Positions 38,294-47,953 of a stretch of DNA of 60,539 nucleotides are shown here, one piece after another (the stretch's first letter is position 1; every line of letters begins with the position of its first letter). A model generated the notes under the pieces. The model made no database searches. It saw nothing but the letters and a program-made list of their open reading frames with translations, and had not been told where the DNA came from. Source of the stretch: Rhodospirillaceae bacterium bin65 (GTDB lineage Bacteria; Pseudomonadota; Alphaproteobacteria; Bin65); NCBI GenBank assembly GCA_002238725.1, contig MPMX01000022.1, positions 1-60,539 on the forward strand. Reading direction: 5' to 3'. The translations under genes and the position numbers were made by a program.

Positions 38294-39370
38294 ATGAAAA
38301 ACATCGCGACGCTGCCGGCCCCGCGCAACGCCTGGTATGTCGGCGCCTGGTCTCACGAGGTCACCGAAAGGCCGCTGGCGCGGACCATCCTGAACGAACC
38401 GGTCGTCCTGTTCCGCGGCCCCGACGGTAAGGCGGCGGCGTTGGAAGACCGGTGCAGCCACCGGGCGACCCCGCTCTCGCTCGGCGAAGTCACCGAAAAG
38501 GGCCTGCAATGCGGCTATCACGGCCTCACCTTCAACGGCGACGGCGACTGCGTCTTCATCCCGGGCCAGGACAGCATCCCGCCCCAGGCCTGCGTCCGCG
38601 CCTATCCGGTGGAGGAGCGCCAAGGCATGGTCTGGGTATGGACCGGCGATCCGGAGCGGATCGACGACACGACCCTGATCGACTGGCCGTGGAACGACGA
38701 TTACGAGAACTGGCCGGTGCGCTACGGCCGGATGCACATCAAGTGCAACTACATGCTGGTCATGGAAAACCTGATGGACCTGACCCACATCCCCTACATC
38801 CACCGCAAGACCATCGGCGGCGGCGACCAGGCGGGCCAGGTCAACGCCGAGATGATAACGAATCGGACGGATACGGGCGTCCACTACATCCGCTGGATGG
38901 ACGGCATCCAGCCGCCGCCGACCTATGTGAAAGCGGCCGGATTCGCCGAGGGCGCGAAAGTCGACCGCTGGCAGGAATTCGAATATGTCGCGCCGATCAC
39001 GGTGCTGCAATGGACCGGCGCGCTGGAGAGCGGCCGCGGCGCGCGCGAGAACCGCGACCAGGACGGTGGCTTCCAGCTGCGCATCTATCACGGCGCGACT
39101 CCGGAGACCGACACCAGCTGCCACTACTATTTCGCGATCAACAACGGCTGCATGGCGCGCAGCGAGGCCGACAACGACAAGCTGTTCGAGGAGATCTGGG
39201 ACACCTTCCTGGAAGACATCGACTTCGTCGAACGGCAGCAGGCCTGCCTGGAGGCCGATCCCGAGCGCCCGCTGGTCGACATCAAACACGACAGCGCGCG
39301 CATCCAGGCCCGCCGCAAGATCGAGCGGATGGTCGCGGCGGAAAGCGCCATGGCGGTGGCGGCCGAATAG
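38294..39370 (+). CDS. Rieske non-haem iron oxygenase, VanA/demethylase-like
   Basis: 358 residues. Rieske cluster ligands CSH and CGYH with 16 residues between (about residues 54-76), and the mononuclear iron motif [12 protein letters not shown] near residue 158. Layout resembles vanillate O-demethylase and related oxygenase subunits; it would hydroxylate or demethylate an aromatic or similar acid using electrons from a reductase. No reductase or ferredoxin gene is nearby. GGAGGG precedes the ATG. The substrate is unknown. Confidence 0.87.
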   Translation: MKNIATLPAPRNAWYVGAWSHEVTERPLARTILNEPVVLFRGPDGKAAALEDRCSHRATPLSLGEVTEKGLQCGYHGLTFNGDGDCVFIPGQDSIPPQACVRAYPVEERQGMVWVWTGDPERIDDTTLIDWPWNDDYENWPVRYGRMHIKCNYMLVMENLMDLTHIPYIHRKTIGGGDQAGQVNAEMITNRTDTGVHYIRWMDGIQPPPTYVKAAGFAEGAKVDRWQEFEYVAPITVLQWTGALESGRGARENRDQDGGFQLRIYHGATPETDTSCHYYFAINNGCMARSEADNDKLFEEIWDTFLEDIDFVERQQACLEADPERPLVDIKHDSARIQARRKIERMVAAESAMAVAAE

Positions 39371-39388
39371 ATCGCCGCCGACGCGCCG

Positions 39389-40225
39389 CTATCGGGCGAG
39401 CACTGCCCCCGGGTCGCCGACATCGACGACGCCGATGGCCCGGTGGGCCTTGTAGCCGAGCAGTTCCTGGACCCGGCGCGGGAGGCCCCGCACCTGCTCC
39501 AGCGGCACGGTGAGGAACATGTTTTCCTCGGTGCGCAGCCAGCCGACGACATAGCCGGCGAACATGCCGCGCCGGGCCTCGGCCGCCGTCCGGTTCGCGC
39601 CGCCGCCGTGGATGGTGGAGCCGAGATAGATCAGCGCCGAGCCCGCCGGCATCTCCGCCTGCTGGATTTCCGCCGGTTCCGGTTCGCGGTCGGCCGGCCA
39701 CAGATGGCTGCCGGGCACGACCTGCGTGGCGCCGTTCACGGCGGTGAAGTCCGAGAGCGCGACCATTGCCTCGACTTCGAGCTGGGCGCGCGGGCCCTCG
39801 GCGACCAGCGGCCCGAAGCGCCAGGCGTCCTCGTCCCGGTGCAGGCGCTGGGCGGTCTCGCCGGGCCGGATCTCGATGAACTGGCCGGTGTTGAACAGGT
39901 AATCGAGGCAATGGGGCAGCAGGTAGTGGTCCGCCAGGCCGGTCAGCACCGGCGACTGCATGACTTCCACGAAGGCCGCCGACTTGCCCGGCAGACCGTC
40001 GAAGCGCACGGTCGACCCGCCGTAGAATTCCTCCATGGCAGGCATGGTCGGATTGCGCACGCCGGGCGCCAGCATTTCGACAATTCGGTCGAAATCGGCA
40101 TTCAGCGCTGCGAGCTGCTCCGGCGCGAGAAAGCCCTCGACAATCGCCGCACCGTTCGCTTCGAGCGCGGCGACGTAATCGTCGATCTGCGCCGTGGCGG
40201 GCAGTCGGACGAGGCTGGCGGACAT
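39389..40225 (-). CDS. Phytanoyl-CoA dioxygenase family protein
   Basis: 278 residues. Fe(II)/2-oxoglutarate oxygenase fold: HRDEDAW gives the His and Asp ligands, TIHGGGANRT the distal His and the 2-oxoglutarate-binding Arg lies after it. These enzymes hydroxylate diverse small molecules. Start ATG 40225 has GGGAG upstream; an in-frame ATG at 40261 adds 12 residues. Convergent with the Rieske gene (18-base gap). Confidence 0.85.
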   Translation of the reverse strand: MSASLVRLPATAQIDDYVAALEANGAAIVEGFLAPEQLAALNADFDRIVEMLAPGVRNPTMPAMEEFYGGSTVRFDGLPGKSAAFVEVMQSPVLTGLADHYLLPHCLDYLFNTGQFIEIRPGETAQRLHRDEDAWRFGPLVAEGPRAQLEVEAMVALSDFTAVNGATQVVPGSHLWPADREPEPAEIQQAEMPAGSALIYLGSTIHGGGANRTAAEARRGMFAGYVVGWLRTEENMFLTVPLEQVRGLPRRVQELLGYKAHRAIGVVDVGDPGAVLAR

Positions 40226-40398
40226 GGCGGCGGTTGCTCCCGGCAATGGATCGGTCGACATAGTCCCACGAGTCGGCGGCGCAGCAAACGATCACGCCGG
40301 CCCGAAGGCGGATATTGTCGGAACAGTCGCCGATTTTCCCCTATCCGCCTCGGGCGGGTTGAGCCAATCTGGGCTCCGTAGAACGCGTTTCCGCCGGA

Positions 40399-41199
40399 AT
40401 GAAGAACATGCCCACCCTGCCGCACTACCGCGTTTTTGCGATCAAGTATGCCGAGCGCATCGGGCGTCGGGCCGAAGTGTTTCTCGGCGGCGATCCGCAC
40501 GATGCACCGATGGCAATGGACTATTTCATCTGGGCCGTGGTCGATCCGGCCGGCGAGCGGGCCTGGGCGGTCGATACCGGCTTCAGTGCGGCCGATGCCG
40601 CCAAGCGGCAGCGCACTTATCTGCGCGGCGCGGCCGAGGGGCTGGCGCTGATCGGGCTGAATGCGGCGGCGCTGCGCGATGTCGTCATCACCCATCTGCA
40701 TTACGACCATGCCGGCGGCTTTGCCGATTTTCCCGCCGCGCGCTTCCATCTCCAGGACGACGAGATGGCCTTCGCCACCGGCCGCTGCATGACCGAGCCG
40801 GCGATCGCCCACGCCTTTGAGGCCGATCATGTCGCCGCCATGGTGCATCGGGTGTTCGAGCGTCGGGTTGCGTTCCACGACGGCGACGCGGAGCTGGCGC
40901 CGGGCCTGACGATCCACCGGGTCGGCGGGCATACCAAAGGACTGCAGATCGTGCGGGTGCACACCGAAAATGGCTGGATGGTGCTGGCCTCCGACGCAGC
41001 CCACTACTACGAGAATCTGACCGACCGGCGGCCCTTCTGGATTATCTACAATGTCGAGGCGTATCTGGCGGCGCTCGATACCGCCCTGGCGCTGGCGAGC
41101 GCGCCGGACATGGTGATTCCCGGCCACGACCCGCTGGTGTTCGAGCGCTTCCCTCCGGCCACCGACGCGCTGAAGGGCGTCGTCCACCGGCTGGCCTAG
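40399..41199 (+). CDS. MBL-fold hydrolase, N-acyl homoserine lactonase-like
   Basis: 266 residues. The metal motif ITHLHYDHAGG near residue 100 is complete; later His (GGHTKG), Asp (SDAAHY) and final His (PGHDP) finish the binuclear zinc site. The overall layout is that of the AHL-lactonase branch, so a lactone is a plausible substrate, but many relatives act on other esters and lactones. Divergent from the phytanoyl-CoA dioxygenase-like gene. Confidence 0.85.
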   Translation: MKNMPTLPHYRVFAIKYAERIGRRAEVFLGGDPHDAPMAMDYFIWAVVDPAGERAWAVDTGFSAADAAKRQRTYLRGAAEGLALIGLNAAALRDVVITHLHYDHAGGFADFPAARFHLQDDEMAFATGRCMTEPAIAHAFEADHVAAMVHRVFERRVAFHDGDAELAPGLTIHRVGGHTKGLQIVRVHTENGWMVLASDAAHYYENLTDRRPFWIIYNVEAYLAALDTALALASAPDMVIPGHDPLVFERFPPATDALKGVVHRLA

Positions 41200-41258
41200 C
41201 GCCCAATCCCGGCAGGCGGCACTCAAATTTCGCGCCCGCGCTATGCCTCTTGACTCAC

Positions 41259-41280
41259 GATAGTCAAACGATTGACTATC
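41259..41280. promoter_or_regulatory. Perfect 22-base operator-like palindrome upstream of the M48 protease
   Basis: GATAGTCAA (41259-41267) and TTGACTATC (41272-41280) are exact reverse complements around ACGA. The right arm contains a TTGACT hexamer, and another TTGACT lies at 41250-41255, so the palindrome probably overlaps promoter elements. The TCAA-N4-TTGA core resembles MarR-family operators. No regulator gene is adjacent. Confidence 0.6.
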
Positions 41281-41315
41281 GGAGCCGATACCAGAACAAA
41301 CAGGGGAAAACCGTC

Positions 41316-42146
41316 GTGCGCGTCATTTGTCTTGGGTTGGCCCTGTTGGCGGCTGCGCTCGCCGGCTGCGCAACGCCCCATCTCGATATCGCCGAACCCG
41401 ACGAGCGCCAGAGGGCCGAGGCGGAAGCGACGCTCAAACACGCGCAGGTCGACCCGGCGCGCAAGACCGCCGCCGGGCAAATGGTGCCGACGGTCAACCG
41501 CGTCCTGCGGCGCGTCAGGCTCGCCTCCCATGCCGTCTGCACCGAGCTCAAACTGCCCGAAGAGCGGTGCAAGCCGATGCTGGAGGCCAAGGTCCTGGTT
41601 CATACGAAAAAGAAGGACATCAACGCCTTCGCCGACGATGACGACAATGTCGGCGTTTACGGCGGTCTCGTGCACCATATGGGAACTGACGCCGAGATCG
41701 CCGGCGTGCTGGCGCACGAATTCGCCCACGTCATGTACGGCCATGTCGAGAGCAAGAAGATCAACGCGATCATCGGCGGCCTGCTTCTCGGCGGTCTCGC
41801 AGCGGTTGCATCCGCCGGGTCGGGGGGAGACGGCCGGCAGCTCGTTCGCGATTCGACGCGCTTGGGCTGGGAATTCGGCGCTGCCGCCTACAGCCCCGAA
41901 ATGGAGATCGAGGCCGACCGGACGGCCGTCTACATCCTGCACAAGGCCGGATTGCCGCTGACCGCGATGCAAAGCGCCCTTCTGCGCATGAGCCGCGCCA
42001 AGGCGCAACGATCGTCGGGAACGTTCGCGGGCACCGTCGGGTTTCTCGAAACCCATCCGAGCGACAACCGCCGCATCGCGCACCTGATTTCCGCGATGGA
42101 AGACGTCCGGGCCGGCAAACCGCTGAAGCCGGTCGATGCGAAATAG
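41316..42146 (+). CDS. M48-family metallopeptidase, predicted lipoprotein
   Basis: 276 residues from GTG 41316, which follows AGGGG. Signal with lipobox (ALLAAALAGC) predicts a lipid-anchored periplasmic protein. Zinc protease motif HEFAHVMYGH near residue 130 and the third ligand in EMEIEADRTAVYIL identify M48, as in LoiP and BepA, which act in outer-membrane quality control. The HPSDNRRI ending is typical. A perfect palindrome 36 bases upstream suggests tight control. Confidence 0.88.
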   Translation: MRVICLGLALLAAALAGCATPHLDIAEPDERQRAEAEATLKHAQVDPARKTAAGQMVPTVNRVLRRVRLASHAVCTELKLPEERCKPMLEAKVLVHTKKKDINAFADDDDNVGVYGGLVHHMGTDAEIAGVLAHEFAHVMYGHVESKKINAIIGGLLLGGLAAVASAGSGGDGRQLVRDSTRLGWEFGAAAYSPEMEIEADRTAVYILHKAGLPLTAMQSALLRMSRAKAQRSSGTFAGTVGFLETHPSDNRRIAHLISAMEDVRAGKPLKPVDAK

Positions 42147-42252
42147 GGGCAGCCTGGTCCGGTCCGGTCGGAATGACGGCTAGGACTGGCAACGGCGTGC
42201 GGATAGCAATGCTGGAAGCGCCGCGCCAAACCCGCGGAAAAGCTCTGAACTC

Positions 42253-42936
42253 TCAGGCGCGCCGTTCAACCGGTATTCGCCCGGCCACCTCCTGGAGGAA
42301 TGCGAGGAGATCGTCCGTCGCGTGATGAATATAGTCGGCGTCGTGGCCATTCATCGCCCACTCGCTCTCCGTGCGGACATGAACGGTCGTCATGCCACGC
42401 TCATGGGCCGGCTTCAGGTTGATCGCGATGTCTTCGACCAGCACCGCGGTTTTCGGGTCCATGCCGTGGCGCGTCAGGAACAGGTCGTAGAACGGGTCGA
42501 GCGGCTTGGGGTCGAATCCGGCGGCGGCGATATCGAAAATGTCGACGAACTGCGCCGCGACGCCAAGCCGGTCGAGGACGGCCTCGGCATGTTTCACCGA
42601 GCCGTTGGTGAAGATGTATTTCGGGCCGTCGAGCCGGTCGAGCGCCGCGGCGAGGTCTGCCGACGGCGGAACCGGGCTGTAGTCGATATCGTGGACGTAA
42701 TCGAGGAAATGGTGCGGGTCGATGCCGTTTTCCTGCATCAGGCCCTTCATCGTCGTGCCGTAGCGGCGGAAGTAGCCCTTTTGCATCCGGCGCGCCTCGT
42801 CGCGCGGCAGGTCCAGCGTATCGGCGATGTAGGCGCCGATCCGCACATCGACCTGGGCGAACAGGTTGCACTCGGCCGGGTAGATCGTGTTGTCGAGGTC
42901 GAAGACCCAATGGCCGATATGGGAAAGGTCGGGCAC
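42253..42936 (-). CDS. Pyrimidine 5'-nucleotidase-like HAD hydrolase
   Basis: 227 residues. HAD motifs: DLDNTIYP (nucleophile Asp), TNGS, Lys in FDPKP, and VEDIAINL. The sequence resembles the SDT1-type pyrimidine 5'-nucleotidases often encoded next to argB in alphaproteobacteria. It would dephosphorylate UMP/CMP or similar. Last gene of the rpmH-to-argB strand run, 17 bases after argB. Confidence 0.87.
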   Translation of the reverse strand: MPDLSHIGHWVFDLDNTIYPAECNLFAQVDVRIGAYIADTLDLPRDEARRMQKGYFRRYGTTMKGLMQENGIDPHHFLDYVHDIDYSPVPPSADLAAALDRLDGPKYIFTNGSVKHAEAVLDRLGVAAQFVDIFDIAAAGFDPKPLDPFYDLFLTRHGMDPKTAVLVEDIAINLKPAHERGMTTVHVRTESEWAMNGHDADYIHHATDDLLAFLQEVAGRIPVERRA

Positions 42937-42953
42937 GGCGCGCGGGCTCCGGC

Positions 42954-43868
42954 CTAGTCCGCGCGGATCAGGGTGCCGGTGCCGCTCTCGGTGAATATTT
43001 CCAGCAGCATGGAATGGGGCACCCTTCCGTCCAGGATCACGGCGGCCTCGACGCCGCCTTCGATTGCTCGGATGCAGGTCTCGGCCTTGGGGATCATACC
43101 GCCTGCGATGGTGCCGTCCTCCATCAGGGCCCGCGCGGCGCTGACGCTCAGTTCCGGAACCAGCTCACCCTGCTTGTCGAGCACGCCGCTCACGTCGGTC
43201 AGCAGGAACATGCGGATCGCCTCGCTGGCGGCGGCGACGGCACCGGCAACCGTATCGGCGTTGATATTGTAGGTCTCGCCCTTGGCGCCGACGCCGATCG
43301 GCGCGATCACCGGGATCAGGCCGCTGTCCAGCAGATCCTCGATGATATCGGGGTCGACGAACTCCGGTTCGCCGACAAAGCCGAGATCGAGGATGCGCTC
43401 GATGTTGGAATCCGGATCGCGTCTGCTGCGCGTCAGCTTCTTCGCACGGATCAGGCCGCCGTCCTTGCCGCTCAGGCCGATCGCCTTGCCGCCGGCCTTG
43501 TAGATCGACTGCACGACCTGTTTGTTGATCGAGCCGGAGAGGACCATCTCAACGATGTTCACCGTCTCGGCGTCGGTCACCCGCAGGCCGTCGACGAACT
43601 CGCTTCGGATATTCAGCCGCTCTAGCATCCGGCCGATCTGCGGCCCGCCGCCATGAACGATGATCGGGTTCACGCCGGCATGCTTCAGCAGCACGATATC
43701 GTTGGCGAAATTGTCGGACAGGCGCTGGTCTCCCATCGCGTGGCCGCCGTATTTGATGACGAAGGTCTGGCCATCGTAGCGCCGCAGATAAGGCAGCGCC
43801 TCGGTCAGCGTCCGCGCCGTGCGCAGCCACTGTTTGGCTTCGGTCAGATTGAAATTCCGGTCAGCCAT
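42954..43868 (-). CDS. argB: Acetylglutamate kinase
   Basis: 304 residues, normal for Arg[10 protein letters not shown] at the N-terminus, VHGGGPQIG for substrate binding, and [14 protein letters not shown] toward the C-terminus are diagnostic. It phosphorylates N-acetylglutamate in arginine synthesis. It lies 60 bases after engB on the same strand. Confidence 0.96.
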   Translation of the reverse strand: MADRNFNLTEAKQWLRTARTLTEALPYLRRYDGQTFVIKYGGHAMGDQRLSDNFANDIVLLKHAGVNPIIVHGGGPQIGRMLERLNIRSEFVDGLRVTDAETVNIVEMVLSGSINKQVVQSIYKAGGKAIGLSGKDGGLIRAKKLTRSRRDPDSNIERILDLGFVGEPEFVDPDIIEDLLDSGLIPVIAPIGVGAKGETYNINADTVAGAVAAASEAIRMFLLTDVSGVLDKQGELVPELSVSAARALMEDGTIAGGMIPKAETCIRAIEGGVEAAVILDGRVPHSMLLEIFTESGTGTLIRAD

Positions 43869-43928
43869 CGGGCGGCCGTTCCTGTCTGGTCGTCTGGAGC
43901 CGATTGTAGCGGATGATGTCGCCGCCGT

Positions 43929-44594
43929 TTAGGCCCGGACGGCGACCGTGGCAAGGGCAGCACGCAAGTGAGCGATGCCCCGGCCCATTTCGGCACTGGT
44001 CGCGGCGATGTCCGGATGGCAGGCCGGATGGCGCGCGGCGGCCCGCGCCGTTTCGTCGAGACAGGCCACGAGGCCGCTGTCGTGCAGCTTGTCCGTCTTG
44101 GTCAGCACGATCTGGTAGGAGACGGCGGCCGTATCCAGCAGCGCCATAATCTCCGTGTCGCTCGGCTTCAGTCCGTGGCGCGCGTCGATCAGCAGGCAGA
44201 CCCGGCGCAGGCTCGCCCGGCCGCGCAGGTAATCTCGGATCAGCGCGTTCCAGCGCCGCACCGTCACCTTCGACGCCCGGGCATAGCCGTAGCCGGGCAG
44301 GTCGACCAGATACAGCCGGGCTCCAAGGTCGAAGAAATTGATCTGCTGTGTCCGGCCCGGCGTGTTGGAGGTCCGCGCCAGGGTCCTGCGGTTGGTCAGC
44401 GCGTTGATCAGGCTCGACTTGCCGACGTTGGACCGACCGGCGAAGGCGACCTCCGGCAGCGCCTCCGGCGGCAGGCCGGCGACGCGCACGACTCCGGCGA
44501 TAAAGGTGCATTCCTGCGCAAAGAGCAGCCGGCCGGCTTCGAGATCGCCCGCTTCAGGATCGTCGGCTTCGAATTCCGGTGCGGCGTCTTCCAT
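43929..44594 (-). CDS. engB: Ribosome biogenesis GTPase EngB/YihA
   Basis: 221 residues. G1 GRSNVGKSS, G3 DLPGYG, G4 TKTD and G5 SAEMGRG of a TrmE-Era-EngA-EngB-type GTPase needed for 50S assembly. An acidic N-terminal stretch of about 20 residues precedes the domain. ATG 44594; the frame upstream overlaps yidC antisensely and is not used. Confidence 0.94.
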   Translation of the reverse strand: MEDAAPEFEADDPEAGDLEAGRLLFAQECTFIAGVVRVAGLPPEALPEVAFAGRSNVGKSSLINALTNRRTLARTSNTPGRTQQINFFDLGARLYLVDLPGYGYARASKVTVRRWNALIRDYLRGRASLRRVCLLIDARHGLKPSDTEIMALLDTAAVSYQIVLTKTDKLHDSGLVACLDETARAAARHPACHPDIAATSAEMGRGIAHLRAALATVAVRA

Positions 44595-44625
44595 GGGCGC
44601 ACATTGCAATCCGGCTATGCCCGGG

Positions 44626-46704
44626 TCATTTGCGCCGGCCGCGTCCGCTGCCGCGGCGACCCCGCCCGCCTTTGGAGCGGCCCTTGCCGGACCTGTCGGC
44701 CGGCGGCTTGTTGCGGCTCTGCTTGCTGCGGCCCGGATTGGCGCCGGCGCCGGCAGGAGCGGCGGCCCGATTCTTCGCGGGGCGTTTCGGCGCGGGCCCG
44801 GCCACGCCCTCTTCCTCTTCGCCGTCGTCCTCTGCCGCCTCCGATTCCGCACCGCCGGCGCCCGCTTCGGCGGGCACGAGATCCCGGATGTTGCCGGCAG
44901 CCTGCTTCTTTTCCCAGACGCCCATGCGCTTCATGATCACCCACTGCTGGCCGATCGAGAGCGTGTTGTTCCAGGCCCAGTAGATAATCAGCCCGGCCGG
45001 GAAGATTGCCAGCATGATGGTGAACACGAAGGGCAGCGCCATGAAGATCTTCTGCTGCATCGGATCGGCCGGCGGCGGATTGATCTTCTGCTGCAGGAAC
45101 ATCGTGACGCCCATGATGATCGGCCAGATGCCGATATCGACATAGGGAATTCCCGACGGCCCCCAGGGCAGGAGGCCGAACAGGTTCACGATGGTCGTCG
45201 GGTCCGGCGCCGAGAGATCCTGGATCCACCAGAAGAACGGCGCGTGGCGCATGTCCACGGCGATGAACAGAGTCTTGTAGAGCGCAAAGAACACCGGGAT
45301 CTGGAGCAGGATGGGCAGGCAACCGGAAGCCGGGTTGATCTTCTTCTCCTTGTAGAGCGCCATCAACTCCCGGTTCATCGCCTGCTTGTCGTCGGCATAG
45401 CGCTCGCGCAGCTTCATCATCTCCGGCTGCAGCTTCTTCATCCGGCTCATGCTGCGGTAGGAGCGGTTGGCGAGCGGGAAGAAGACGATCTTGACCAGGA
45501 TCGTCGCGATCAGGATGGCGACGCCGAAATTGCCGACATAGCCGAACAGAATCTGGAGCAGCAGATAGAAGGGCTGGGTGAGAAAGAAGAACCAGCCCCA
45601 GTCGACCAGCCAGTTGAACCGCGGGATGCCGAATTTCTCTTCATAGGATTTGAGGGCTTTGGATTCCTTGGGTCCGGCCAGAATCCGCAGCGTCCGGGCG
45701 GTTTCCCCGCCGGGTGCGATCCGGATGTCGGTCTCGGTCTTGAAATAGGTCCGGAAGACGTCTTCGAAGCCTTCGAACCTGTCCCGGTGATCGAAGGTGA
45801 ATTCGTATTTTTCCTTCTGGTCCGGCGCCAGGGCGACGGCCCAGTACTGGTCGCTGAAGGCGATCCAGCCACCGGTCGACCGGTAGGTCTGGGGCTCGTC
45901 CTTGAGGTCGGAATAGTCCAGGGGGCTGTCGAAGATTTCCTGTCCGACCGTGACGTAGTTTTCTTCGCCCGGCTCCTTGATGGTCGCATGGCCGCTTTCG
46001 CTGAGAATGAAGAAACCGAAAGTCTTCGGCTCGCCGTGCCGGTGGACGAAGCCGGTCGGCCGCAGCACGAAAGGCTTGCCGCTTCGGTTGACGACCTTGC
46101 GCTCGACCGTCACCAGATATTTCCGGTCGATGGAATAGGTGCGGCGGAATTCCACGCCGTCGGCGTTCTTCCAGGTCAGCGTCACCGGCTTGCCGACCTC
46201 CAGCGTATTGCGATCGGCCTGCCAGACCGTATCCGGCCCCGGCACGATGCCCTCGCTCTTGCCCGGGACCTCCCAGGTCATGCCGACATAGTAGGCGCCC
46301 TTCGTGCGGCCGGGCCGCAGCAGGTGAATCCGCTCCTGCTTCTTGATAGTCTCCCAATGCGTCTCCAGGGTCAGATCGTCGAACACGGCGCCGATCCGGC
46401 AGATCGAACCGGTAACGACTTCGGTCCTGATCGCGATCCTCAGGGACTGCCCGTCGCTGCCGCTGCACACGGCCAGCGCCTCCTTGCGCGGCAGGACGGG
46501 CTTATCGTCAACGATACGGACCGGAGCTTTCGAACGGGATTTCCCGGCGCTGTCCTGCCCCTGCTGCGTGCCGGACTGCTGGTCGCCGTCCCGCTGGCCG
46601 AGCTTCTCCTGCGGGGCGAAGATCAACTGGAACCCGAAGATGATGGCGATCGAAAACAGGATCGCCATGATCAGGTTGTGGCTGTCCGTCCGTTCAGGTC
46701 CCAC
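44626..46704 (-). CDS. yidC: Membrane protein insertase YidC with long C-terminal tail
   Basis: 692 residues, longer than the usual 550-620. N-terminal TM ([19 protein letters not shown]), large periplasmic domain, then the conserved Oxa1 core with five helices ending near [19 protein letters not shown]. After about residue 601 comes a tail of some 90 residues: acidic ([12 protein letters not shown]), then strongly basic and glycine/arginine-rich ([18 protein letters not shown]). Basic Oxa1/YidC tails can bind ribosomes. Start overlaps yidD by 11 bases. Confidence 0.95.
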   Translation of the reverse strand: MGPERTDSHNLIMAILFSIAIIFGFQLIFAPQEKLGQRDGDQQSGTQQGQDSAGKSRSKAPVRIVDDKPVLPRKEALAVCSGSDGQSLRIAIRTEVVTGSICRIGAVFDDLTLETHWETIKKQERIHLLRPGRTKGAYYVGMTWEVPGKSEGIVPGPDTVWQADRNTLEVGKPVTLTWKNADGVEFRRTYSIDRKYLVTVERKVVNRSGKPFVLRPTGFVHRHGEPKTFGFFILSESGHATIKEPGEENYVTVGQEIFDSPLDYSDLKDEPQTYRSTGGWIAFSDQYWAVALAPDQKEKYEFTFDHRDRFEGFEDVFRTYFKTETDIRIAPGGETARTLRILAGPKESKALKSYEEKFGIPRFNWLVDWGWFFFLTQPFYLLLQILFGYVGNFGVAILIATILVKIVFFPLANRSYRSMSRMKKLQPEMMKLRERYADDKQAMNRELMALYKEKKINPASGCLPILLQIPVFFALYKTLFIAVDMRHAPFFWWIQDLSAPDPTTIVNLFGLLPWGPSGIPYVDIGIWPIIMGVTMFLQQKINPPPADPMQQKIFMALPFVFTIMLAIFPAGLIIYWAWNNTLSIGQQWVIMKRMGVWEKKQAAGNIRDLVPAEAGAGGAESEAAEDDGEEEEGVAGPAPKRPAKNRAAAPAGAGANPGRSKQSRNKPPADRSGKGRSKGGRGRRGSGRGRRK

Positions 46705-46969
46705 GCGTCGGCTCCATCGGGCGGCGCGGCGGCACGGGGTCGTAGCCCGATCCGCCCCAGGGATGGCAGCGGCCGATCCGCTTCAGGCCGAGCCAGCCGC
46801 CGCGCAGGGCGCCATGGCTGCGGACCGCGTCGGCGGCATATTCCGAACAGGTCGGCGCAAAGCGGCATTGGCGGCCGAGCAGGGCCGACAGGGTGAGCCG
46901 GTAGGCCTGGATCGCGATCAGGATCAGGCGCGCAGCAGGACTCGGCGGCGGGGCGGCGGCGGACGGCAT
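46694..46969 (-). CDS. yidD: Membrane protein insertion efficiency factor YidD
   Basis: 91 residues. [20 protein letters not shown] then [19 protein letters not shown] and [14 protein letters not shown] are the family signature. It is a small membrane-associated helper of YidC. ATG 46969 begins just after the rnpA stop region on the same strand; the frame above it starts only with TTG. Confidence 0.94.
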   Translation of the reverse strand: MPSAAAPPPSPAARLILIAIQAYRLTLSALLGRQCRFAPTCSEYAADAVRSHGALRGGWLGLKRIGRCHPWGGSGYDPVPPRRPMEPTRGT

Positions 46970-46973
46970 CGGG

Positions 46974-47396
46974 TCAGGCGGCCTCCCCCCCAACCCTGGA
47001 TCTAGCCTCGGCTTGGGCCCCGGCAGTCCGGCGGCGCAGTTTATTCAACCGTCTCAGGGCCTCGTACAGGTCGCGTTGCAGGTCCGGCCAGGCGCGGGTG
47101 AGCGTGGCCCGGCGCGCGATCAGCACATAATCGGTGCCGGGCTTGGCGAGGCGTTTCAGATCGTCGGCTGCGAGCGCGCGGAGGCGCCGGCGCGTCCGGT
47201 TGCGCTGGACGGCGTTGCCGACCTTCTTGCTGGCGGTAAGCCCGATGCCGATATCGGCCCGCTCCTCTCCTTCAGCCTTGGCGACCGGGCAGGCTTGCAG
47301 GACCAGCCCGGGCGCGATCCAGCGGCGCCCCTTGTGCTGGACCCGCAGGAATTCCGGGCGGCGTTCGAGACGCCGAAGGATCGGTTCTGCTGACAT
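46974..47396 (-). CDS. rnpA: Ribonuclease P protein component
   Basis: 140 residues. [15 protein letters not shown] near the start and the RNR motif in [19 protein letters not shown] are diagnostic. It assists RNase P RNA in tRNA 5' maturation. The ATG at 47396 is immediately preceded by GTGAGG; an upstream in-frame GTG (47402) is an alternative. Follows rpmH in the usual order. Confidence 0.94.
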   Translation of the reverse strand: MSAEPILRRLERRPEFLRVQHKGRRWIAPGLVLQACPVAKAEGEERADIGIGLTASKKVGNAVQRNRTRRRLRALAADDLKRLAKPGTDYVLIARRATLTRAWPDLQRDLYEALRRLNKLRRRTAGAQAEARSRVGGEAA

Positions 47397-47507
47397 CCTC
47401 ACGGGCGTTCCGCTGGCCGGACGGCGGGCGATCTGTCGGGGGTGCTGCGTCCGGGGCGCTGCGTTCTTACGATGGGCCCTCATCGGGCACGGCGATGCGT
47501 TGAAGAG

Positions 47508-47642
47508 TCAGGCCGAAAGGCGTTTGCGGCCCTTGGCGCGGCGGCGGGCCAGAACCTGGCGGCCGCCCTTGGTCGCCATCCGCGCGCGAAAACCGTGACG
47601 CCGTTTGCGCACCAGCACGCTGGGCTGGTAGGTGCGTTTCAC
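47508..47642 (-). CDS. rpmH: 50S ribosomal protein L34
   Basis: 44 residues with a GTG start at 47642: (M)[17 protein letters not shown], then [20 protein letters not shown] and RKRLSA. This is the full L34 signature. GGAG lies about 12 bases upstream of the start. First gene of rpmH-rnpA-yidD-yidC-engB-argB. Confidence 0.97.
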   Translation of the reverse strand: MKRTYQPSVLVRKRRHGFRARMATKGGRQVLARRRAKGRKRLSA

Positions 47643-47953
47643 CGGACATTCTCCATTGATTTGCGCCGCCGCACCGGATAGCCCGCCGACACCGAATGCC
47701 GGAAGACCGCCACCGGGGCGGACCGTTCCATCGGGGCTACGCCGGCGCCGGCGGCGCCCGAAAGCCTTTGAGCGGGATATACGGATCGAGCGCCGGTCCG
47801 GTCAACAAGGCCGGGGGCCGGCAGGCGGCGACGAATCCGCACGTTCGCGGGTTCCGAGCGCGCTCGCGCATTATCACAGCGATTTGCACTGTGCGACCGC
47901 CGCCCGCCGCGCTATGGATCGCTACTCTCCGACCGTCCGCACCGCGCCGTCCC
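47643..47953. other. 311-base divergent spacer between rpmH and the VTT protein gene
   Basis: No gene is supported. It contains the predicted rpmH promoter (47776-47805). I see no DnaA-box cluster or AT-rich unwinding region that would suggest a replication origin beside rpmH. Confidence 0.5.
47776..47805 (-). promoter_or_regulatory. Predicted promoter for the rpmH operon
   Basis: On the minus strand TTGACC (47805-47800), an 18-base spacer and TATATC (47781-47776). A transcript would start near 47769, leaving a leader of about 127 bases to the rpmH start. Confidence 0.45.

Noticed and set aside
44338..46896. 852-codon plus-strand open frame opposite yidC
   Set aside because: Antisense shadow of engB/yidC/yidD; composition reflects third-position G+C, and no motif is visible.
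47643..47953. Replication origin beside rpmH
   Set aside because: No DnaA-box cluster, no AT-rich unwinding stretch and no dnaA gene nearby.
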